From contig CATLIP010000043.1 of the NCBI GenBank assembly GCA_949957035.1, positions 1 to 12,701 of the forward strand: a stretch of 12,701 nt of DNA, written 5' to 3'. This stretch comes from an uncultured Lachnospiraceae bacterium (GTDB lineage: Bacteria; Bacillota_A; Clostridia; Lachnospirales; Lachnospiraceae). The translations under genes were made by a program, and so were the position numbers. Positions 7,041 through 12,701 of this stretch are shown in pieces. The notes beneath the pieces were generated by a model. It saw only the letters and a program-made list of their open reading frames with translations. It was not told where the DNA came from and ran no database searches. Position 1 is the first letter of the stretch, and the number at the start of each line of letters is the position of its first letter.

Positions 7041-8357
7041 TTATCTTACCGCTGTATTCGTAATCATCTGCAGAATAAACATCCCGTCTTCCTGCCCGAA
7101 ATTTACACTGGAGCGAGTCTGTCTTGCAAAGGAAAGGATACTCTTCGTCCCAATCCCATGCTCCGAACCATTCTGGGAAACAGGCAGCCCGTCCTCATCA
7201 AATAAAACCTTTTTCCTGCACGTATTTTCAAGCTCCATAAGATACTGGCTGCCGTTCATGCGGCTTTTCAGCCGGATCATGCGTTCGCCTGATTCATTTC
7301 TGCAGGCATGAAGCGCATTCTCGAGCGCATTGGCAAGAACCACAGAAAAAGAAACCGAATCGAGGCTATTCTTAGGCGGTGCCATAAAAATCGAATGTAC
7401 CTGTATGCCTTCATCCTGAGCGATATTCAGATAATAAGCAAGTACAGAGTTTATGATATAGTTCTTGCAGTAATGGGGCGTCTCACTTCTGCTGAGAGTG
7501 TCTTCCAAATCGGCCAGCAGATGCTGGGCCTCTTCCATGGAGCCGTCTCTCAGGCATGAATTCATGACAATGGAGAAATGCCGGATATCATGGCGCAATA
7601 TTTTCAGCCGCTCTTCAGTGGCAAGGACATTCTTTGCCTGCTTTTCCATAGAAGCGACCTGCAGCATCAGAAGCTCCTTGTCGTGAGAAACCATCTGCAG
7701 CCGATACTGGCGCAGAATGCTCTGATAGACCACAATATAGACTACGATGACCAGCGCCAGAAGTCCGTAAATATACACGGCACGTATGGGTTCCCGGATA
7801 TAATAAAACGGAACGTTTGCAATGATGAGAAGCAACGCGCAAAAGCAAATGGGAATCAGCGACACGGTTCCCCAGCCAATATGGACGGTGCGCATCAAGT
7901 TCAGAAAGGGTTTCCTCAAATACCGGTATTCCAGATAGATTGCGATAGAATAGACTGCGGTAAGAATCAGGAAATAAATATAAGAATTGCCGTTGACGGC
8001 AGAATTTATCAGCAGAACAGTCATGGCAATGATCAGGGAAAGACCAATCTGCGTCGCATAATTAAACATCGCCTGGGCAGGCGAATAAAAGTCCATTTTG
8101 TAAGCAAGCACAAAGGCGGGCAGGGATATCGTAAAAAACACAATCTTCGTAAAGAAGAAAAAGCCAAATATTGAAATGATGGTCCAGGAAGACAGGCATA
8201 CCCATATAAGGTAGACGCTAAATATTGCCAGTACCTTCCGGAGGGTATATTTGAATGTAGTCAGGGAGACCATCATCCCCAGGGTAAAGCTGGTAATCAA
8301 AAGTATCCGGATGCAATGGATAAGCAGGTTATCTTCCATAAAATTCGTCAGGGTCAT
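7041..8357 (-). CDS. AgrC-like GHKL sensor histidine kinase
   Basis: 438 residues. The first half (about 10-215) is a polytopic membrane sensor with roughly six hydrophobic spans. A coiled-coil linker (216-250) follows, then a dimerisation block with phospho-acceptor His256 in RHDIRH. The C-terminal ATPase domain is of the HATPase_c_5/GHKL type, with an N-box (LANALENALHAC, Asn343 and Asn347) and a G-box (HGIGTKS, 400-406). This architecture is that of AgrC/VirS peptide- or ligand-sensing kinases, which phosphorylate LytTR regulators. The start codon overlaps the regulator's stop by 4 bases (ATGA, 8354-8357), so the two are translationally coupled. No AgrB protease or AgrD peptide gene is seen nearby, so the signal is not obviously an autoinducing peptide. 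The membrane region is the likely input domain; the ligand is unknown. Confidence 0.93.
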   Translation of the reverse strand: MTLTNFMEDNLLIHCIRILLITSFTLGMMVSLTTFKYTLRKVLAIFSVYLIWVCLSSWTIISIFGFFFFTKIVFFTISLPAFVLAYKMDFYSPAQAMFNYATQIGLSLIIAMTVLLINSAVNGNSYIYFLILTAVYSIAIYLEYRYLRKPFLNLMRTVHIGWGTVSLIPICFCALLLIIANVPFYYIREPIRAVYIYGLLALVIVVYIVVYQSILRQYRLQMVSHDKELLMLQVASMEKQAKNVLATEERLKILRHDIRHFSIVMNSCLRDGSMEEAQHLLADLEDTLSRSETPHYCKNYIINSVLAYYLNIAQDEGIQVHSIFMAPPKNSLDSVSFSVVLANALENALHACRNESGERMIRLKSRMNGSQYLMELENTCRKKVLFDEDGLPVSQNGSEHGIGTKSILSFARQTRSSVNFGQEDGMFILQMITNTAVR

Positions 8358-9097
8358 GGCTCTTTTACCTCCTGAAGCCAGTAATCAATATAGTGCTTTT
8401 GCACCTTTGCGGCAAATGAACGGGCAACGGGAACCGCAGCCCCGGTAGTCAGTGAGAGAAAACCGTTAGTCAGACGTTCGGAATAGTCCAGGTTCACCAC
8501 AAAAGACGTGTGAGTCTTGAGGAAATTCGTCTGTTCCAGTATGGGAGCCAGAAATTGGTCGAATCCGGAACGCAGGTAGATACTTTTCAAATGCTGTCCG
8601 TCTGCCAGATGAAGGTGGCAGGCGTGAGAGAGCAGTTCTGCATAGACGATATGATGCATGGGAACCTGCCGGAATCCTTCGGACGTCTTGAGGACAAATA
8701 CATTATTTTTCAGCTTCTCATAACGGCAGGTGATCTTGTCCAACACTGGGAACAGGTTGTCGCGGTCGACTGGTTTACAGATATAGTTAAATGCATATAG
8801 ACGGAACGCATCCGGATAGAAGTCGCTGCTTGAACTCAGATAGACAATCAGCGGCTCCGCAAGGATACCGGACAACTGCTCCCCCAAGGTGATACCCGTC
8901 ATATCAGGCATAAGAATATCAAGCAGGAAGACGTCATAAGCATCCCCGCTTGATACGGAGTCAAGCAGATTGTAAGGGGAGCGGAAAGAATGGATTTTGA
9001 TATCCGGATGGTTCTGGAATTGGCTCCATTCTTTGATTATCTTTGAAGTTTTTGCAAGATCTATTCTGTCATCATCACAGATGGCAAGGTTCAGCAT
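8354..9097 (-). CDS. LytTR-family response regulator (AgrA/VirR type)
   Basis: 247 residues. The receiver domain (1-about 125) has the acidic pocket Asp8-Asp10, phospho-acceptor Asp60 (FLLDILMPDMTG), a Ser-rich switch (YLSSSSDF, 86-93) and conserved Lys108 (ICKPVD). The LytTR DNA-binding domain occupies about 135-240 (VPMHHIVYAEL, HTSFVVNLDY, VPVARSFAAKV). Start choice: on the minus strand GAGGTG lies seven bases before the ATG. It is the first gene of a two-gene operon with the kinase. Its promoter and a structured leader lie in 9098-9257. Likely targets are its own promoter and the divergent membrane-protein genes, since LytTR regulators commonly bind paired direct repeats upstream of adjacent promoters. 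The target assignment is inference. Confidence 0.94.
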   Translation of the reverse strand: MLNLAICDDDRIDLAKTSKIIKEWSQFQNHPDIKIHSFRSPYNLLDSVSSGDAYDVFLLDILMPDMTGITLGEQLSGILAEPLIVYLSSSSDFYPDAFRLYAFNYICKPVDRDNLFPVLDKITCRYEKLKNNVFVLKTSEGFRQVPMHHIVYAELLSHACHLHLADGQHLKSIYLRSGFDQFLAPILEQTNFLKTHTSFVVNLDYSERLTNGFLSLTTGAAVPVARSFAAKVQKHYIDYWLQEVKEP

Positions 9098-9129
9098 CTA
9101 TAAACACCTCTTTCGTCATAATAAGGGAT

Positions 9130-9220
9130 TCCCTCATCTATCCGGATGCGTTTCAGGTATTTCGAGCTGACTGACGTCCATCCATGTTGCCGATCCGGAT
9201 AGATGTATGTGTGTGAGGGA
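9130..9220 (-). promoter_or_regulatory. Long inverted repeat forming the predicted 5' leader of the two-component operon
   Basis: TCCCTCATCTATCCGGAT (9130-9147) is mirrored by ATCCGGATAGA (9193-9203) plus TGAGGGA (9214-9220). The second arm carries a 10-base insertion (9204-9213). The two arms can pair over about 18 bp with a bulge, around a 45-base apical region. In the minus-strand transcript the hairpin starts within a base or two of the predicted start site (about 9221) and ends about 32 bases before the ATG. ATCCGGAT is itself a palindrome, so each arm could alternatively be a DNA operator half. Confidence 0.65.
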
Positions 9221-9227
9221 TATATCT

Positions 9228-9257
9228 ATTATAAAATCTTTGTAATGTAAATGCCAT
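9228..9257 (-). promoter_or_regulatory. Sigma-A-like promoter for the regulator/kinase operon
   Basis: On the minus strand, a perfect -10 TATAAT (9233 to 9228) is preceded by ATGGCA (9257 to 9252; 4 of 6 matches to TTGACA) with an 18-base spacer. The predicted start is near 9221, giving a leader of about 124 bases before the ATG at 9097. Confidence 0.6.
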
Positions 9258-9302
9258 ATCATGGGATAAACTGTAAATTTTTAGGGACAAAAGACGGCTG
9301 AC

Positions 9303-9331
9303 ATACATATTTTTTGGTGCAGAATATGTAT
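9303..9331. promoter_or_regulatory. Perfect 9-bp dyad in the divergent control region
   Basis: ATACATATT (9303-9311) and AATATGTAT (9323-9331) are exact reverse complements, centred 20 bases apart with an 11-base spacer. The dyad lies between the two divergent promoters and suggests a dimeric regulator site. It interleaves with the TTTGGTG direct repeats. Confidence 0.5.
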
Positions 9332-9339
9332 ATTTGGTG
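9313..9339 (+). promoter_or_regulatory. TTTGGTG direct repeats, candidate LytTR operator
   Basis: TTTGGTG occurs at 9313-9319 and again at 9333-9339, 20 bases start to start, or about two helical turns. LytTR regulators bind two short direct repeats with close to this spacing just upstream of a weak -35. The repeats sit right before the poor promoter of the 9409 gene. The motif itself does not clearly match a published LytTR consensus. Confidence 0.4.
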
Positions 9340-9344
9340 TAAAT

Positions 9345-9374
9345 TTCCCAAAAGATGGGAATTTTTACTAACAT
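9345..9374 (+). promoter_or_regulatory. Weak candidate promoter of the membrane-protein run
   Basis: TTCCCA (9345-9350) and TAACAT (9369-9374) are separated by 18 bases. Both boxes are imperfect, in keeping with an activator-dependent promoter. A small imperfect hairpin (TTCCC/GGGAA with a T-run, about 9345-9366) overlaps it. The exact boxes are uncertain. Confidence 0.3.
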
Positions 9375-9408
9375 AAAACAATAGTGCGCAAAGAGAGGAG
9401 AGTTTTTA

Positions 9409-10212
9409 GTGAACGAAAAATTAAAAAAGAAAACAGGGGTAGAGCTTGTGCTGATTGCCTTGGTCGTGTTGTCCGTCGTGCGGCAGTTTTTCCTTGGGAG
9501 TTACCATAACATGTTTCTTGGAATCTTGACATTAATTCTGTTTATGGTGCCGCAGATGATTGAAAAGATGGTGGGAGTGACCATCCCCGCAGGCTTGAAA
9601 GGGGTAATCCTGATTTTTATCTTTTCTGCAGAAATCCTGGGGGAAATTAATGCATTTTACATTAAGATTCCCATCTGGGATACCATCCTACATACGACGA
9701 ATGGATTTTTGATGGCGGCAATTGGGTTTGCCCTCATTGACCTTTTTAACAGAAGTGAAAAGTTTTCCATTAAAATGTCCCCCTATTTTGTGGCTTTTGT
9801 GGCGTTCTGTTTCTCTATGACGGTAGGGGTAGTATGGGAATTTTTCGAGTTCAGTATGGATTGGTTCTTTCACACTGATATGCAGAAGGATTGGATTCTT
9901 CCAACGATCAGCTCAGTGAAGCTGGACCCGTTAGGGGCGAATAACCCTATACAGGTAACGGTAGAATCCCTTGTGGTAAACGGTGAAGAGTGGAACTTTG
10001 GCGGTTATCTCGACATTGGAATCGTGGACACGATGAAAGACCTGATTGTAAACTTTATAGGAGCCGTGGTATTTTCCGTTATCGGAATCATTTACCTGAA
10101 GCAGAGAGGAAAGGGCAGGCTTGCCTCATCGCTGATTCCGCAGGTAAACGAGATGCATGGAACGGAAGATAAGAAGGAGACTGGAACTGATGGGCAAAAC
10201 GATAAGAAATAA
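9409..10212 (+). CDS. DUF2238/YjdF-like polytopic membrane protein
   Basis: 267 residues starting at GTG, supported by GAGGAG (about 9395-9400) nine bases upstream. Six or so membrane spans lie near 12-30, 35-50, 63-80, 95-112, 125-145 and 212-230. Conserved polar motifs sit in or near the membrane: WDTILHTTNGF (90-100), VWEFFEF (142-148) and YLDIGIVDTMKDLIVNFIGA (200-219). Together these match the pattern of the YjdF/DUF2238 family, whose function is not established. The His/Glu/Asp set suggests a transport or ion-binding role, which is inference. The C-terminal 25 residues are a charged tail. Its 3' end overlaps the chloride-transporter gene by 23 bases, so the two are co-expressed. It faces the LytTR operon across a 311-bp control region and is the likeliest regulated target. 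Confidence 0.82.
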   Translation: MNEKLKKKTGVELVLIALVVLSVVRQFFLGSYHNMFLGILTLILFMVPQMIEKMVGVTIPAGLKGVILIFIFSAEILGEINAFYIKIPIWDTILHTTNGFLMAAIGFALIDLFNRSEKFSIKMSPYFVAFVAFCFSMTVGVVWEFFEFSMDWFFHTDMQKDWILPTISSVKLDPLGANNPIQVTVESLVVNGEEWNFGGYLDIGIVDTMKDLIVNFIGAVVFSVIGIIYLKQRGKGRLASSLIPQVNEMHGTEDKKETGTDGQNDKK

Positions 10213-11455
10213 CGCATATCTGGTTTTATTCTGCTGTATCATCGGGGCCGTGGCGGGAGGCGTGATATGGGCGTTCCTGAAAGTCATGTCCCTTGGAACC
10301 CATTTCCTGTGGGAGTGGCTGCCTTCCCGGTATTCTATCCCTTGTTACACCTTAATCGTATGTACAGCGGGGGCGGCGCTAATCGGCGTTTTCAGGCGGA
10401 AGTTTGGGGATTATCCGGAAGAGCTTGACAGCGTTATGGCAAAAGTAAAGGCGGATAAGACCTTCGACTATTCCAATATGCCGGTGCTTCTGCTAAGCGC
10501 ATTATTTCCGCTTCTGCTTGGCTGCAGCATCGGTCCGGAGGCAGGGCTTACCGGAGTAATTGTAGGGTTGTGCTACTGGATTGGAGATAATCTTTCCTTT
10601 GCGCGGCAGAATGCCAAGGAGTATTCTCAGGTTGGCGTGGCAGTAACTCTTGGAGTGCTGTTCCGCTCGCCGTTGTTCGGCGTGTTTGCCGTAGAGGAGG
10701 AGAACCGTGACAAGGAAATCATCAAACTGCCGGGGACATTGAAGTTGTTCTTGTACGGGCTTGCGGCCGCAGCGGGAACAGGGTGTTATATGTTGTTGTC
10801 AAAACTGTTCGGAGCAGGGCTTGGCGCGCTGCCGTCTTTTTCGGAAATGGAGCCGGGACTATGGGATTATCTGCTGTTGGCGGTGTATATTCTGCTTGGC
10901 TGTGTGCTGGCGAAGTTCTATTTCCTCACACATCTGGCGGCAGGGAAGATTCTGAAGGCGCTTCCCGCCATTATCAGGGAAACAGCAGGAGGCTTGTGCC
11001 TCGGCGCCATGGGGATGCTGATGCCGGTACTGATGTTTTCCGGTGAGGAGGCAATGGGGGAATTGGTGGCAGACTGTGAGATGTATGCGCCGCTTATCCT
11101 TGCAGCTATTGCATTTCTAAAAGTGCTGCTGACGAATATCTGTATCCAGTCCGGACTGAAAGGCGGGCATTTCTTCCCTATCATATTTGCGGGAGTGTGC
11201 CTTGGCTACTCAGCGGGAGCGTTGGCGTTCGGCTACAGCGGAGGGCATATGACGTTTGCCGCGGCGGCTGTGACGGCGGCGCTGCTTGGCGGAATTATGA
11301 GGAAACCGCTTGCTGTGACTTTATTACTGTTCTTGTGTTTCCCTATCAGGCTGTTTTTGTGGATTTTTCTTTCTGCAGCAGCGGGGAGTATGTTCTGTTC
11401 AAAGATGGAGAGCAAAAAAGATTTTTCTACACTGTTACAAAGTGATGAAAAATAA
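10190..11455 (+). CDS. ClC-family chloride transporter, probable H+/Cl- exchanger
   Basis: 421 residues from the ATG at 10190, chosen because AAGGAG (10174-10179) lies ten bases upstream; the longer reading from 10157 has no comparable site. It is a polytopic membrane protein with ClC signatures: GCSIGPEAG (111-119), aligning with the GGSVGREGP filter segment of the E. coli protein, and SGLKGGHFFPIIFAG (321-335), aligning with the later GxFxP filter segment. Glu117 matches the gating glutamate. PLFGVFAVEEE (161-171) aligns with the region holding the internal proton glutamate, with Glu170 at that position. Retention of both glutamates favours a 2Cl-/H+ exchanger over a passive channel, by analogy with the E. 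coli ClC. The length is close to a bacterial ClC, slightly short, with no CBS domain. It follows the DUF2238 gene with overlap and precedes an HdeD-like gene after 66 bases. Confidence 0.9.
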   Translation: MGKTIRNNAYLVLFCCIIGAVAGGVIWAFLKVMSLGTHFLWEWLPSRYSIPCYTLIVCTAGAALIGVFRRKFGDYPEELDSVMAKVKADKTFDYSNMPVLLLSALFPLLLGCSIGPEAGLTGVIVGLCYWIGDNLSFARQNAKEYSQVGVAVTLGVLFRSPLFGVFAVEEENRDKEIIKLPGTLKLFLYGLAAAAGTGCYMLLSKLFGAGLGALPSFSEMEPGLWDYLLLAVYILLGCVLAKFYFLTHLAAGKILKALPAIIRETAGGLCLGAMGMLMPVLMFSGEEAMGELVADCEMYAPLILAAIAFLKVLLTNICIQSGLKGGHFFPIIFAGVCLGYSAGALAFGYSGGHMTFAAAAVTAALLGGIMRKPLAVTLLLFLCFPIRLFLWIFLSAAAGSMFCSKMESKKDFSTLLQSDEK

Positions 11456-11462
11456 ACGACTG

Positions 11463-11485
11463 CTGTACAGGGCATTCTTGTACAG
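11463..11485 (+). other. Small hairpin between ClC and HdeD-like genes
   Basis: CTGTACA (11463-11469) pairs with TGTACAG (11479-11485), a 7-bp stem with a 9-base loop, just after the ClC stop. No T-run follows, so it is more likely an RNA-processing or stability element than a terminator. No convincing new promoter is visible before the next gene. Confidence 0.35.
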
Positions 11486-11521
11486 TGAGAAAAAATTAAA
11501 GAATCAGGAGGAATTTCATTT

Positions 11522-12040
11522 ATGAAGGTATTTACAATCGTATTAGGGGTATTAATCGCTATATGCGGGCTTTCCTGCATGTTTACTCCGTTAATCACAT
11601 TTCTGGAGGCAGGTTATTTTCTGGTAATTCTGCTGTTTGTCTATGGGACTGTGGGGATTATCCGGTCAGTTTCCAATAAGACATATGGGCTGGACTTCGT
11701 GTTCGATATTCTGAGTATTATTTTGGGCATTGTGATTCTGGTAGTGCCGGGACTAAAACTGATGACAGATGGCATGCTGATCTATCTTATGGCGTTCTGG
11801 TTTATGCTGCAGGGCGTTATCAATATATTCCAATCCTTCCGTCAGAAGAAGATGACCAAGGGACTTGGATGGGTTTGGACGCTGACGCTTGGAATCCTTG
11901 GACTTCTGGTGGGTAGCTATTCTGTGGTACATCCGATGCTGCTGGCGCTGACCTTCGGTATCCTTGTAGGGGTATATTTTATCGAAAGCGGTATCAGCAT
12001 GATTGTGATGGCACAGTATATGCAGACGGACAAAGAATAA
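11522..12040 (+). CDS. HdeD/DUF308-like six-TM membrane protein
   Basis: 172 residues, with SD AGGAGG (11506-11511) ten bases before ATG. The protein is nearly all membrane: six hydrophobic spans arranged as three helical hairpins with short loops (about 3-25, 29-48, 58-77, 82-102, 113-132, 137-165). This is the layout of the HdeD/DUF308 family. Motif-like GLxxxFxP turns (ICGLSCMFTPLIT; GLLVGSYSVVHPM) recur as in that family. E. coli HdeD is a membrane protein tied to acid resistance at high cell density; the biochemical role of the family is unclear. Its position between a ClC exchanger and a K+ channel supports a stress or ion-homeostasis setting. Confidence 0.85.
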   Translation: MKVFTIVLGVLIAICGLSCMFTPLITFLEAGYFLVILLFVYGTVGIIRSVSNKTYGLDFVFDILSIILGIVILVVPGLKLMTDGMLIYLMAFWFMLQGVINIFQSFRQKKMTKGLGWVWTLTLGILGLLVGSYSVVHPMLLALTFGILVGVYFIESGISMIVMAQYMQTDKE

Positions 12041-12082
12041 AACAGATATGGATACAGCATATGAGGGGATGGACTTTAGGAG

Positions 12083-12511
12083 ATGAAAGCATGGAAGCGG
12101 TGTTACCGCGTCCTGAAGCGAACGGGGACTTTAAAGATTTTTTTCAGCTTCCTGATGTTCCTGTGTGCTGCTGCGGCAATATTGACTGTATTAGAGCCGG
12201 GAATTAACACATGGGGCGATGGGCTGTGGTATTGTTTCGTCGCTTCAACAACGATTGGATTTGGAGACATCTGCGCTGTTACAAGGGGAGGGCGGATTGT
12301 CACTGTGCTTGTGGCGGCATATGGGATTCTCATGACGGCAATGGTTCCGGGAGTTGTCGTGAGCTATTATATGGAGTATCTGAAAGTGAGAGAGAAGGAG
12401 ACGATTTCGGTCTTTTTGGAAAAGTTAGAGAGACTGCCGGAATTGTCGGAGGAGGAACTTAAGGAGCTGTCACAGCGGATACGTGCATTCGAGCATAAAA
12501 AACAGGATTAG
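12083..12511 (+). CDS. Two-TM potassium channel (ion channel family 2)
   Basis: 142 residues. TM1 lies at about 18-37, then a pore helix and the selectivity filter TTIGFGD (56-62), a variant of the K+ signature TVGYGD, then TM2 at about 70-96. The cytoplasmic tail (100-140) is a charged coiled coil with no RCK/TrkA_N or cyclic-nucleotide domain, so gating by ligand is not obvious. A tetramer in the membrane is expected. The start is unusual: AGGAG (12078-12082) abuts the ATG with no spacer, and an in-frame TAG at 12077-12079 blocks any longer form. A 12-codon ORF (12048-12086) ends in an ATGA overlap with this start, so coupled reinitiation is possible. It lies 42 bases after the HdeD-like gene and is the last gene before a strong terminator. 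Confidence 0.9.
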   Translation: MKAWKRCYRVLKRTGTLKIFFSFLMFLCAAAAILTVLEPGINTWGDGLWYCFVASTTIGFGDICAVTRGGRIVTVLVAAYGILMTAMVPGVVVSYYMEYLKVREKETISVFLEKLERLPELSEEELKELSQRIRAFEHKKQD

Positions 12512-12515
12512 GATG

Positions 12516-12556
12516 ATGCAGACGCCGAGAGTAGAATCGGCGTCTGCATTTTCATG
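12516..12556 (+). terminator. Rho-independent terminator of the membrane-protein run
   Basis: TGCAGACGCCGA (12517-12528) pairs perfectly with TCGGCGTCTGCA (12537-12548), extended by one A-T pair, around an 8-base loop. A short T-rich tail (TTTTC) follows. It begins five bases after the K+ channel stop. Confidence 0.9.
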
Positions 12557-12567
12557 TTTAAATATTG

Positions 12568-12596
12568 TTGAGAAGTGTTAAAAGGTGGTATATACT
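12568..12596 (+). promoter_or_regulatory. Near-consensus sigma-A promoter for a gene off the right edge
   Basis: TTGAGA (12568-12573) and TATACT (12591-12596) are separated by exactly 17 bases, both boxes at 5 of 6 matches. The site lies just after the terminator, so it starts a new unit. A purine-rich SD-like stretch (GGGAGGG, 12633-12639) follows in the leader. Confidence 0.75.
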
Positions 12597-12674
12597 ACTT
12601 TTATATCTGTTCGAAGTAAATGGGAATAAACAGGGAGGGAAGACAGGTGACAAGAGTGAAGTAACGTTGGGAGG

Positions 12675-12701
12675 ATGAAGAGCTTCTCCATATTGGGAGA
12701 T
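12675..12701 (+). CDS. Possible start of a gene cut by the right edge (SGNH/GDSL-like?)
   Basis: An ATG at 12675 opens nine codons (MKSFSILGD) to the window end. ILGD followed by S would be the opening block of SGNH/GDSL hydrolases, but the decisive residue is outside the window. GGGAGG (12669-12674) abuts the ATG, which is a poor SD distance, and an in-frame TGA at 12657 excludes a longer form. A rival reading in another frame (WEDEELLHIGR from 12668) also looks protein-like. Only the promoter upstream firmly indicates a gene here. Confidence 0.3.

Noticed and set aside
7578..8174. 198-residue plus-strand ORF across the kinase gene
   Set aside because: It is antisense to clear membrane and kinase motifs, without an SD or a coherent domain pattern.
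7041..9097. Complete agr quorum-sensing locus
   Set aside because: Kinase and regulator are AgrC/AgrA-like, but no AgrB protease or AgrD peptide ORF is found in the flanks or in 9098-9408.
9130..9220. Invertible (phase-variable) promoter flanked by inverted repeats
   Set aside because: The segment between arms is only 45 bases, the promoter lies outside the arms, and no invertase gene is nearby. A leader hairpin or operator is simpler.
9343..9366. Intrinsic terminator (AAATTTCCC/GGGAATTTTT) upstream of the 9409 gene
   Set aside because: The stem is only about 5 bp with mismatches and overlaps the likely promoter; no gene ends upstream on the plus strand.
1..12701. CRISPR array, tRNA/rRNA genes, insertion sequences or integrase
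   Set aside because: No regularly spaced repeats, cloverleaf, rRNA-like sequence or transposase/integrase motif was seen in any part of the window.

Overview
The window reads as chromosomal DNA of a Gram-positive anaerobe, most likely a Lachnospiraceae/Clostridia member. The grounds are moderate GC by eye, strong purine-rich Shine-Dalgarno (SD) sites, an AgrC/AgrA-like LytTR two-component pair, and a set of small membrane proteins typical of gut Clostridia. This placement is inference; no taxonomic marker gene is present.

Left module (3-6996, plus strand, one probable operon that continues past the left edge). It encodes: (1) a membrane receptor with a HAMP domain and a class III cyclase-like domain whose catalytic residues look lost; (2) an unrecognised 656-residue protein with a long acidic disordered N-terminus, three near-perfect 25-residue repeats and a C-terminal half rich in Ala/Gly hydrophobic helices; (3) a tandem-AAA ATPase whose N-terminal domain and second AAA module match the Afp15/Pvc15 ATPases of extracellular contractile injection systems (eCIS); (4) a 181-residue acidic protein that could be a chaperone. 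This looks like the accessory end of an eCIS or related locus, with the 656-residue protein as candidate cargo or tape measure. No sheath, tube or baseplate gene lies inside the window, so that reading depends on sequence to the left. A hairpin at 7010-7037 closes the module.

Middle module (7041-9408). A convergent minus-strand operon encodes a LytTR response regulator and an AgrC-like GHKL histidine kinase, overlapping by 4 bases. Upstream is a 311-bp divergent control region. It holds a sigma-A-like minus-strand promoter, a long inverted repeat that begins almost exactly at the predicted transcript start (a structured 5' leader), a perfect 9-bp dyad, and a TTTGGTG direct repeat of LytTR-like geometry.

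Right module (9409-12511, plus strand). Four membrane-protein genes follow: a DUF2238/YjdF-like protein, a ClC-family chloride transporter that keeps both the gating and the proton glutamate, an HdeD/DUF308-like protein, and a two-TM potassium channel. A strong terminator at 12517-12548 ends the run. The combination suggests ion, pH or acid-stress homeostasis, perhaps controlled by the divergent two-component system. A near-consensus promoter at 12568-12596 then starts another unit whose first codons run off the right edge.
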